Position numbers and translations under genes: made by a program. The notes under the pieces were generated by a model. That model did not search any database and was not told the origin of the DNA. It saw only the letters and a program-made list of their open reading frames with translations. Below, piece by piece: positions 46,887-55,582 of a DNA stretch of 64,000 nucleotides. Numbering within the stretch: the stretch's first letter is position 1; the number at the start of each line of letters is the position of its first letter. The DNA is from Adiantum capillus-veneris (taxonomy: Eukaryota; Streptophyta; Polypodiopsida; Polypodiales; Pteridaceae), in contig CM043971.1 of assembly GCA_014529385.2 (NCBI GenBank), positions 58,353,709 to 58,417,708 of the forward strand, given 5' to 3'.

Positions 46887-47319
46887 CGGTACACAAAGTC
46901 AAATCCTGCCCACAACCTCTACCTCTCGAAGGGACTAGAAAAATCACTCTATATCTCCACCCATCACCCTTAAATAGCCAACAGAGACTCTATATATATG
47001 TTCCCTATACTTATGTGCATCTTTTGGAATAGGAAACTCCCTAACCGCTATTCCCAATGCTCGTAGCCTCTAGGATCCTTGTCCAAACAATTGCATACCT
47101 ACAATGGCACAGTGGTACATTTAACCACAATGTTGCTTTTGACACAAGGATGTCATGTTCAAGCATGGACACCACAACAAGCTGTACATCTTTTCATTAC
47201 TCGAGAACTTGATAGCCTAAATCTATTAATGACCCAGGGTGAGTGATCCCTCTGTGTCCTTTGGTGATGTTCTGAATCAAGAAGTTGAGGAGAAACAATG
47301 CAAGCCAATAAAAGAGTGG

Positions 47320-47955
47320 ACATCTTACACCCCAAAGTGGCTGTAGTTTATGAAGATATTTTTATGGAAGGTGATGTGGGGGGCTCTACCGACGTGCATA
47401 AAGATCTAGGAGAGAGGAATTGGGTCAACAGATCGATGCGCGGGGTGCAGGTTAGCTAGTGAGGATTTGGCCCACCTATTCATGGAATGCCATGCGATCA
47501 GAGGCCTCACAGGGAAAATTTGTAAGTGCGTCCAAAGGACATGGCGGATCAGATTCTTCAAGACTGATTTGTTCCTTGGTGGCAAGAAGTTGGGAAGTCC
47601 TACTCTTCTCATCTGCACTCAAATTGTCAGGTACTTCTTATTTCACCATGTGTTTGAAGGAGATCTTGGTGTGGCAAGCTTCTCAAAGATAATACAAGAA
47701 AGCAGAGTGGTGATCTATACGCTTGGGCGGAAGCAAGACTCGAGACTGGCATAAGGCTACCCATGCCATGTTGTCAACCTGTGATAAGTACTTCACCTAC
47801 TTTGTTAAGCCGATGATGATAAGCCTCGAGAGGCGGTAGACACGTGTAATCTTCAGCACCTCAAGGCTCCGCCTAAGCTTGAGGTTGTTTTGTAATTTTA
47901 TGGTGTGCTTAATACAATTCACTAACAAATTGTGAGTTTTTCTAAAATAAAATAA
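47320..47955 (+). pseudogene. LINE ORF2 C-terminus and 3' end
   Basis: The plus-strand translation, interrupted by TAG stops, reads FMKIFLWKVMWGALPTCIKI and then a cysteine/histidine block DRCAGCRLASEDLAHLFMEC, the zf-RVT domain found at the end of plant LINE reverse transcriptases. QIVRYFLFHHVFEGDLG and FSKIIQESRVVIYTLGRKQ follow up to the stop at 47752. The 3' UTR ends ATTGTGAGTTTTTCTAAAAT with an A-rich tail. The rest of the element is missing, normal for 5'-truncated LINE copies. Confidence 0.72.
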
Positions 47956-48104
47956 ATTTCCCCCATCCTCTCTCTTTCTCTCTCATTTTTCTACATGTAA
48001 TCTCTATCTTATACTTTCTTCCAAAGGGAATATCATTATGTCATAATGATGGATGGGATGAATGTGCCACCATAAGTAAGGCAATGCCTCAACGGTCATA
48101 GAAA

Positions 48105-48333
48105 GGGGAGGGGGGGGAGGGGGACTCAAGATTAAGTAACACAAAGCATTCAATGCGGGGTGGTGAGGGGATCGACGGCCCGAAAGTTTAAGGCAAGATC
48201 TCGGGACAGACTAAACCCGAAGAGAGCAAGAATCGAGGCAAAGCAAAAGATTAGGGATCCACTGCCTGATTTTAAACCCACAACCTCGCGGCCTGGGTTT
48301 TGGGTCAAATGGGCTAACCAACACACCCGCTTG
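48105..48333 (-). mobile_element. tRNA-derived SINE candidate
   Basis: On the minus strand an A-box-like TGGTTAGCCCATTTG (48306-48320) and a B-box-like GGTTTAAAATC (48268-48278; compare GGTTCGAATCC) are spaced as in a tRNA gene. Before the B box the strand reads GCGAGGTTGTGG, as in a tRNA variable/T-arm. A unique body and a C/T-rich end follow. No true tRNA fold is complete, so it is a relic or SINE head. Confidence 0.4.
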
Positions 48334-48344
48334 CACATGATGTA

Positions 48345-48545
48345 CCCCTACCTGTTTGTATGACACACAACCTCGCAACCTAGGTTTAAGGGGGTTAATT
48401 TGTGTCCGGGTTTAGTTTTAATGTGACATCTTCGACTGCAATTTCCCTGGGTTTTTTGTGTGCACTTGCGAGTCGTCACCACCCCTCATTGAATGCGTTG
48501 TGTTATTTAGTTTTTGGGTTTGGGGGGGGGGGATGTCGTACAATA
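48345..48545 (+). repeat. Inverted, diverged partner of the SINE-like body
   Basis: The plus strand here shares CGGGTTTAGT, CACCACCCC-CATTGAATGC and TTGTGTTA-TTA with the minus strand of 48105-48245. It ends in a run of G. Confidence 0.45.
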
Positions 48546-48859
48546 AAAGTTGGAGGCTCGCGCCTTACGTTTAAAGATGACATTAATATTGATGGGAGCA
48601 AGCATGCGAGCCATGCCCACTTAAGGAAAATGCAAGAGCAATGTGCAAGCACGAAACACATGTGAGCTATTTGTATGGTATTCTCGTTACTCTACAAACG
48701 ATGAACTTTCACAATGTGGAAAATTATAAATTCCTATGGGATATTCCATCTAACGTAAGGACGAAAACCTTGGATCAAGACTAGAGATCCATGTTTAGAA
48801 CAAAAGTATTGTTCCACTACATAAAAGAAAGGCACTTCTCAAAATATCTCTCTTTATTC

Positions 48860-48861
<2 letters not shown>

Positions 48862-48929
<68 letters not shown>
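48862..48929. repeat. (GT)n(GA)n compound microsatellite
   Basis: About 24 GT units pass directly into about 10 GA units. Confidence 0.95.
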
Positions 48930-49223
48930 GGAGACAAGTGAGAGAAGGAGATAGAGATACATGTGAAGATTTAGTGTTCCATTTTCGAAGGAGCGTTACA
49001 TATCTTATATTTTATCACTTATTACGTCTCCTTCCCTCTCTTATTAACGAGAATCTTTTGAGATTCCCTCCCCCGTTCCCAAAGGAAAAGCAAGCTGCCA
49101 TCCCCCAACCCTCCTTTGGGCACCCCACAGCCTGAGCCCATTCCTTCCTGCTTGCGAGCTGCACCAAGAGAGATGTGTTTGTGTGTTGGCTGTTGTGCGT
49201 GACCTGGTTGCAAGAGAGAGGCA

Positions 49224-49379
49224 ATGAGGGAAAAAGAGACATGGACCGCAAACGAACTGAGAGGGGGGATATGGCAAGTGCAGTTGGTGATGGCAATTGA
49301 AGGCATACACAGAGGCGATTACAAGGAGCTCGCCAAGGTCGATTTTGCATTGCTCCAGCACTTGCAAAGAACTGTCTAA
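49224..49379 (+). CDS. Short unrecognised ORF in a GC-rich patch
   Basis: ATG 49224 to TAA 49377 gives 51 residues. The segment VMAIEGIHRGDYKELAKVDF ALLQHLQRTV looks helical and protein-like, and the patch is more GC-rich than its surroundings. It could be an exon-derived scrap or a small ORF captured by a transposon. I do not recognise the family and a chance frame is quite possible. Confidence 0.25.
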   Translation: MREKETWTANELRGGIWQVQLVMAIEGIHRGDYKELAKVDFALLQHLQRTV

Positions 49380-49386
49380 CCATTGC

Positions 49387-49388
<2 letters not shown>

Positions 49389-49420
<32 letters not shown>
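49389..49420. repeat. (CA)n microsatellite
   Basis: About 16 CA units, ten bases after the short ORF. Confidence 0.95.
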
Positions 49421-49424
<4 letters not shown>

Positions 49425-49679
49425 TTGCCTCGTGTCTTGTCATCCCCTCTCCATCCTCTGTCGATGGCTATGCCAATTGCGTCTTCCATGTTTGGTTGTC
49501 TAGACATGCACCTCATTCAACTACCCCCTAATATTTTGCCATAAATTCCCAGAATGCCCTTCAAAATTGTCCAAATTCCCCGAACACTCCTCATTGTGAG
49601 ATTAAATATCTCCAAAGATTAGAAAAAAATGTAGCTTTCCATAAGAGAGCGATTGTCTATCAATACAAGATGCTAAAAC

Positions 49680-50039
49680 TAGAATTTGAATTGGTTTTAG
49701 TGAGGTATTGCTACTTTAAACACATTTGGAAGGCAAGGAACACTTGAATTTTTGAGAACTCTCTGGAGGTAGCTAAGTTTGTGGAGATAGTCCAAGAAAA
49801 CAGAGTAACGATCATCGCCATTGGGAAGCAAAAGAACTCAAAAGAGTGGAGTAAGACCCTCAAGGATGTTGAGAATGTGTGAGATCATCCATTGTCAAGG
49901 GGTGGCTCCCCCATCAGCCGATGTATCTAGAATCCAGTGAAGTGGTCATGGTTCGTCATGAGCATGACAAGACTCTGTAATTTTTGGATATGGTAATATA
50001 ATCCACTCACCGTTGTGAGTTTTGCCAAAAAAAAAAAAA
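49680..50039 (+). pseudogene. LINE 3' end with poly(A)
   Basis: The translation VLVRYCYFKHIWKARNT, then FVEIVQENRVTIIAIGKQ, parallels the end of the LINE at 47320-47955. The 3' UTR ends CCGTTGTGAGTTTTGCC followed by 13 A (50027-50039). Both copies share the TTGTGAGTTTT-C(C/T) ending, so they belong to one family. The copy is strongly 5'-truncated. Confidence 0.68.
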
Positions 50040-51030
50040 GAATTTAAGTTGGTTCTGTGGGCTTTGGAAATGAATTGCTTCATCATTTTTAGACATAAGG
50101 TGAATTGTGACAAATAACATGCTAAGCACTCACAAACGGATCTCAATTGTAAAAAATTAATAAAGATTAGAAACTCTTGAAGAATCCAACGAAAAAAGAT
50201 ACAAGGGAATTTTTGCAATTTGAGGAGTATTTTGAAAATTTTCACAAATTAGAAGGGTATTTTGGTCATTTTCCTTAAAAGACATTGCACTCGACTCTTT
50301 CTTAATCGTGGCTCGAATAAGGCAGCCCTGAACTTGCCTTCGTGGCTTAACACATCCCTCCCCAACTAGGCATTTCCACCTGCGTTCATTCATCGTCATT
50401 CAATCTGCCACCTTTTCAATCGCGCACGAATCTACACATGAGCAAGCTTCCACTAAATGAAAAAATTATGCTCCTCTTGCTTTTGCTTCTACGTTCTCAA
50501 GCTTCCAAATATATACCAAAATCACTAGTACATACTATTAATTTCAAAGAAAAAGTTTGCCCTTTCCTTTTACCTTTCTCTTAAGTCCAAGGAATCTTTC
50601 AAGATTCCTATTAAAAAAACATGGGTGGAGACCTACTACCATGTTTTCAACCACCAATACATTCTGGCTCATTGCAGTTCATTAGCTGGAATCTCAATAT
50701 TCCTTCTCACTACAAAAAATATAGTTTGCAAGATCGACAAATCATTGTAGAGCAACCGATGTGACGTTTGGGGGACACGAGTGGCTCTTTTCCCTTTTGC
50801 TTCCGTTCTTTTCTTTAACTCCAGAAACGCATCTCCTTAAGATTCCACTCAAATAAATGGTTCTAAAATTGAACCAACATACTACCATATTATGGAAGAG
50901 CCTTTTCATGTGTTCCACGTGGCAGCATATGGGGCGCGAGATGTTGAGTAGCATGGAACAAGAGTACATTGGGAGGGTGCAGCAACTGTTGGAGGAAGAC
51001 GAGTCGAGCGGGGGAGTGGGGAGTGCACAC

Positions 51031-51032
<2 letters not shown>
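50040..51032. other. No gene recognised
   Basis: A stretch near 50823-50897 is a diverged copy of 50588-50660. Frames of 80-100 codons exist but show no domain. A plus frame from 50857 (HMGREMLSSMEQEYIGRVQQ) runs into the microsatellite and is not recognised. Confidence 0.4.

Positions 51033-51100
<68 letters not shown>
51033..51100. repeat. (GA)n microsatellite
   Basis: About 33 GA units with one late interruption. Confidence 0.95.
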
Positions 51101-51140
51101 TTCCATTCCTGTTACGGCGAGCTCCTATTGACGGGAAGCC

Positions 51141-51142
<2 letters not shown>

Positions 51143-51213
<71 letters not shown>
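51143..51213. repeat. (GT)n(GA)n compound microsatellite
   Basis: About 15 GT units pass into about 21 GA units. Confidence 0.95.
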
Positions 51214-51215
<2 letters not shown>

Positions 51216-51248
51216 CATGGTCATTGTTGATCAAAGAGAGAGCACCTA

Positions 51249-51293
51249 GCTGGGAAGGAGCAGAGTAGGTGCTGGGAAGGAGCAGAGCACCTA
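51249..51293. repeat. 23-bp tandem repeat
   Basis: CTGGGAAGGAGCAGAG occurs twice, 23-24 bases apart, flanked by inverted CACCTAG/AGGTGCT pieces. Confidence 0.6.
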
Positions 51294-51321
51294 GCGGCAC
51301 TTGCAGCTACCAGATACTTAG

Positions 51322-51322
<1 letters not shown>

Positions 51323-51398
<76 letters not shown>

Positions 51399-51411
51399 GT
51401 GTGTGTGTGTG
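51323..51411. repeat. (CT)n then (GT)n microsatellite
   Basis: About 36 CT units, then GCGTGTGTGTGTGTG. Confidence 0.95.
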
Positions 51412-51658
51412 CACAATTGGGTGCTCCTGGCACAGATAGTAGAGCCTCAAATTCATTCTAGAAGGCTTTTATATCTTTGTGAAGCGCCTGCTCTTTGCAA
51501 ACATGAACGTGCAAATGTGTGCATATTGCAAGCGTGAAAGCATCAACCTATTTGTTCGCAAAATACATGACTATCATTGCTAGGGTTTGGAATGGTTGTA
51601 TTAAAGTCTACGTACTTTGACAAATGACTGCGTCACGTAACTCACACAGCAAGGAGCC

Positions 51659-51682
51659 AGAGAGAGAGAGAGAGAGAGAGAG
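51659..51682. repeat. (AG)n microsatellite
   Basis: Twelve AG units. Confidence 0.95.
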
Positions 51683-51722
51683 ATGGAAACTGGTCGGCAG
51701 GCAGCACGCCCAGCAAGGTGTG

Positions 51723-51723
<1 letters not shown>

Positions 51724-51795
<72 letters not shown>
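51724..51795. repeat. (TG)n(AG)n compound microsatellite
   Basis: About 20 TG units pass into about 16 AG units. Confidence 0.95.
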
Positions 51796-51798
<3 letters not shown>

Positions 51799-52086
51799 AA
51801 ATCAAGCCAAGCGGATGGAATCTGGAAACCACACGGGCCTGCCGAGGCTTGTGCCAACTGCTGAGAGAGAGGGGGGGACATAGCGCTTATAACTTGAGAC
51901 AACGCCGACAAGGCTACTCAAAGAGAGAAGTTGCATCTGACGGGGCACATGGGAGGGTATGCTAGTGCAACACTTGCAATGGGCGGAAGAGCTCAGACAC
52001 TACTATCAAATTATTTCTTTATGGTAGAGTTTCATGTTTCATAGATCTTACACGCCATGAGAATTGATCATGGAGTTTCTTATTTC

Positions 52087-52400
52087 TTTTTTTTTTTGCG
52101 AAACTTACATTTGTGTATGAGATATATTAATAATCAAAAAATTTACAAAGCAAGTCCTGCTCAGACCGAGCCAAGACATCAAAGGACCAGCATGATTCAT
52201 TTCATTTCTGATATGATGGGCTTTTGAATTGAGAACACAAAGGCATGTTGAATGACAAATGCACTGCGAGGCTATGAGTTTGCCATGGTATTTCATGTAT
52301 AATCCCTGCACTATTCTCATTTCACACAAATGAAGGCAATTGTGAGGAACAAATGGTGATGAATGTGTGAGGGAATGTGTGTGTGGGTTGGGTCGCACAT
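52087..52400 (-). mobile_element. Possible LINE 3' tail
   Basis: The minus strand ends CATACACAAATGTAAGTTTC followed by GC and 11 A (T-run at 52087-52097), the usual look of a plant LINE 3' terminus. The 97-codon frame upstream contains no clear RT block, so only the tail supports the call. Confidence 0.4.
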
Positions 52401-52762
52401 GAGTTCATATTTGCAAATATTTCTTTATATTATACAAATAATGAGGGCTTTCCTTGCAAAATCATTTTGAAGACCTAGGTTATTGCTTGGGCATGATCTT
52501 TTGGTGTAGCACTCTCAAATAGGATTTTAAAATAATATTTTCCAATATTGCCTTCACTTCCTAAGAACACAAACGTAATGCTTTTATTGGCTAAGAAGGC
52601 CATTGAGGAGTGGTAGAGAAAACGTGCAATTCTTCTTTGCACCTCTCACCATCCCCCATGGTCACCATCACATTAACTTTGAATGAGGAAAATGTTCAAA
52701 TGAGAAATGACTTGCATGTGAGTGAGTGAGTGTCTGTGTGTGTGCGCATGCGTGCGCACACA

Positions 52763-52799
<37 letters not shown>

Positions 52800-53229
52800 C
52801 ATCAAAGTGTTTGGAAAAAATCTTTTTTCCATACATACAAAATTTCTTTTCTTGAATTTGCCAAGAAATTTTTTTAGAAAATTAGATTTATTTCTCAAGT
52901 TTTTACACTATTTTTCTCTATTTTGGGATGAAATTTTTCCTTTTTCTCTTGCTCTCAATCGATAGTTTTGAAATTGAAAACGACACAATATAAAGCTGAG
53001 ACACATTTTTTCCGAACACTATCAATTAACATGTCAAATGTATCACTCAATTTATTACAACAAAAAATGTTGCCTTCTTGAGGCCATCGTGAAGTCCTCA
53101 CCTTGTTCTTCTAGCTTTTTAAATGGATAAAAGTGACACTTTACTTGGATATACATGAAGACAACTCAAGTGCATTGGTGGTGTTATTTGAACATCCCCC
53201 CCTTACCACAAAAACACATAATCACACAC
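52401..53229. other. No gene; one microsatellite
   Basis: (CT)14 lies at 52769-52796, preceded by a TGTG...GCGCATGCGTGCGC alternating purine-pyrimidine stretch. A block near 52585-52660 resembles the repeat family at 53230-53540. Confidence 0.45.
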
Positions 53230-53540
53230 ATCAACAACACTATTTTTGGCATGAAGAAGGCCATTTGGGGGGGGGGAGAAATGGTGCAATTTTTAAACCG
53301 TTGATGCAGAGGTTGCCAATGGTGGACACACGTCCTCTTGGCTTGAAGATGAAAGTATTGTAAACATTATATCTTCTTTTTAAATTGTAAATGGGTCTTT
53401 CTATCATTGTAATTTGGTACCTTTCATTAAAGTCTCCCTTGACTTCTTTGTTTTTGGCTTGCAGAAGGCCATAATGGGGTGGGTGGATTTTTGGTACAAA
53501 TTGTGGACCATGGATGGAAGTCGATCGGATGGAGGACACG
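53230..53540. repeat. Degenerate repeat pair around AGAAGGCCAT
   Basis: Two diverged units (about 53240-53345 and 53450-53545) share TTTTTGGC-TG-AGAAGGCCAT, a G-rich run, TGG-(A)C(A)AATT and GGACACGT. Related AAGGCCAT pieces occur near 52590 and 53065. Confidence 0.5.
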
Positions 53541-53699
53541 TATACAATCTGCTTGTTTTTTAATATTTTTTCTAATTTTTTGTGAAAGGTGTTGACATTT
53601 GTGTACCTCTTTCTTTAAAGAGGACCATTGAAAATTGGGTCACACACAATCTTTTTCGTCCTCTTTCACCTTTTTTTGTTATTTTATTTTGTAAAACTG

Positions 53700-53925
53700 T
53701 CCTTTCATTTAAGAGCACGGGCTCCATTTCATAAAAAAGTTCAATATGCCAATCAATTGAACTATTTTTTAAATTTTAATTTGGTAAAAATTCTTTAATT
53801 TAAGAGCCTTACATGTGTCCATTTCATTAAGTTGTTTTAGTATACCAATGTGACCCTTCACCTTGTCCCTTTGAATGGGTCCCTTCATTTAAGAACCTAA
53901 TGACTTTCTTTACAAGTTTTTTATT
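53700..53925. repeat. Degenerate repeat, about 90-bp period
   Basis: CTTTCATTTAAGAGC or close variants start near 53702, 53797 and 53886, each followed by CCATTTCATTAA-GTT-like sequence and an ATG/TATACCAAT block. AT-rich, non-coding. Confidence 0.5.
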
Positions 53926-54722
53926 TGAAACATATCTTTTTCGTTGTATATTTTTCTTTCATTTGATGACAACTTACAATTAAAAAATTTTAAATTGTAT
54001 TTACATGAAAGAATTGTAAACTATAAAAAAATTATAAATTTTTCACATAAAATTATAAATCGTCCTTAAATATAAAAAAATCTTCACAATTGATTTTTTT
54101 TTCAATTTTTCGTTTTAATAGACAAATGTCACCTTGTTACTTTAGTATAACATATATCATTATTAAGGATTAGGTTTAGACAGTTCCAATGTTGATAAAA
54201 TGCATTTCAAAGGAGCAACTCATCTATACATGTCACATGTAACACTTGATTAAGAGAATTCAGCAAGAAGAAAAATGTCATTAGATAGTGCCATCTTCAA
54301 ACGATAGCGATGACGCACACACACATCAGTGCTGACGAAGGCATTGACAAATTCTCACGGCAGCTGCTTTGCCAGCGAACTCTATTTCTCAACCATTATC
54401 ACAAATTACTATTATTTTTCATCAAAATGGCCTTTTATTTAAGAGGTTGTTCACACAAAGCAACGTGTGCAATGTGCATGCTGTCTTTAACGACAACAAT
54501 GATGAAGCACAAATGATGAAGGGATGTATTTCAAACCATATTGATGTATATGTCAATTGAACCCGTGGCATTGAACCCTACATCCGTCTTCGTGAGTATG
54601 ATTATATTTTTTGTCAAGACGTATATCATTGAGATTCTTTACTAACGGGATTAGACACTGCTGCGCTTGTGTCGACGGTAAGACCTTTCGACAAGCCCTA
54701 TTTTGTAAATGCAGCTCTCATG
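53926..54722. other. AT-rich, no gene recognised
   Basis: 54000-54110 is almost pure A/T. From 54369 a plus frame with few stops runs towards the array at 54723; it may be decayed coding sequence belonging to the gypsy element to the right, but shows no known block. Confidence 0.35.
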
Positions 54723-54970
54723 AGGTTATTGGGAAAACCTAAACCCAAGGTTAGCTAGAGTTACCCAAAAACTCTAGGGTTTGGGAGTAAACCAAAAACT
54801 CCGTGTTTTGGCTGCTATGCCTACCTCCACCTACGAGAAAGGGGAGGCTCTCTTGGTAGCGTCAGGTTATGGGTACACCTAAAACCCTTGGTTGTGAGAA
54901 AACCTAAAACTCACGGTTTATGACTATACCAAAAACTCGTGGTTGAGAGTAAACCTAAAACTCTGTGTGT
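54723..54970 (+). repeat. Degenerate tandem array of small hairpins / KPKT peptides
   Basis: Seven units share the core AAACC(T/A)AAA-ACTC. In six, bases on both sides of the core pair: TTGGG/CCCAA (54729/54744), CTAGAGTT/AACTCTAG (54755/54770), GGAGT/ACTCC (54784/54798), GGGT/ACCC (54871/54884), GTGAG/CTCAC (54894/54910), AGAGT/ACTCT (54946/54960). The stems differ between units but stay paired. The same stretch read as protein gives repeated SKPKT or RKPKT, with three stops, in the frame leading to the zinc knuckle at 55046. Whether RNA structure or peptide was selected is unknown. Confidence 0.6.
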
Positions 54971-55045
54971 CATGAGAGTGAGAATCTAGTTTGAAGGGGG
55001 CGTTGTGATGACGACTATGCCAAGTTTGGCTGAAGGGGGCGATTG

Positions 55046-55582
55046 TTGGGGTCTTGCAATGAAATGGGCCATGGAATGTACAATTGTCCACATCCAAGGC
55101 GACTTCCGGGAGACATATATCCCCCTAGACTGCCTCCTCTCACTGTGCAACAAGAACTAGCTCAAGGCCCACAAATCCTTCGTCGACCACCACCACCAGC
55201 AAATATACCTCCCGCCCCACATGAGGAGGAAGAAAGAGGAGTCAACATCATCAAGCTAGAAGAGGTAATAGATGAGCTTACTCTAAACTTTGATGTTATG
55301 CCGGCAGAAAAACGCACAAGAGCACATGATAAGGATGAAGACATGAGAAGAGAAGGAACAAATTCAGCCAGAAGGGACAAGAAAAAGAAGTCAAAGATGG
55401 AAGAAGCTGAAAGTAGCAGGAAGAAAAGATCAAGACAAAGGAAAATTGGTATCAACGACTTCCCATTGGGAAAGGAGCTAGAGCCCTACAACATCCTGGA
55501 GGATTTACAAACCCAAAAGCCAAACATTTCATGGCCTCAACTTCTACACCTATCAGCCAAAGTAAGAAGGCAATGGCCATAG
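55046..55582 (+). pseudogene. Gag C-terminus and linker of the Tat-like element
   Basis: SCNEMGHGMYNCPHP is the latter part of a CX2CX4HX4C knuckle; the first Cys (in TGTTGG at 55044) is two bases out of frame. A Pro-rich stretch (RRPPPPANIPPAPHEEEE) and a Lys/Glu-rich basic segment follow. The frame ends with a TAG at 55580, then protease continues in the same frame. Confidence 0.65.

Larger units (their letters stand above)
43434..47089 (-). mobile_element. Degenerate copia-like element hit by a solo LTR
   Basis: The sequence around 43470-43584 plus 45188-45222 matches 46895-47089: both contain GGAACTAGAAAAA or its variant, CCCTATACTTATGTGCATCT and GGAATAGGAAACTCCCTA, and after the inserted LTR the match continues into GCTC(A/G)TAGCC. 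The right copy is preceded by an iMet-type primer site in minus orientation. The 1.65 kb between shows no recognisable gag or pol, so it is heavily decayed or non-autonomous. Confidence 0.6.

Noticed and set aside
48268-48320. Functional tRNA gene
   Set aside because: A- and B-box-like sequences exist but acceptor and anticodon stems do not form, and the T-loop core is mutated.
54723-54970. Interstitial telomeric repeat
   Set aside because: The units contain AAACC and CTAGGGTTT pieces but not tandem TTTAGGG, and the period is about 25-30 bases.
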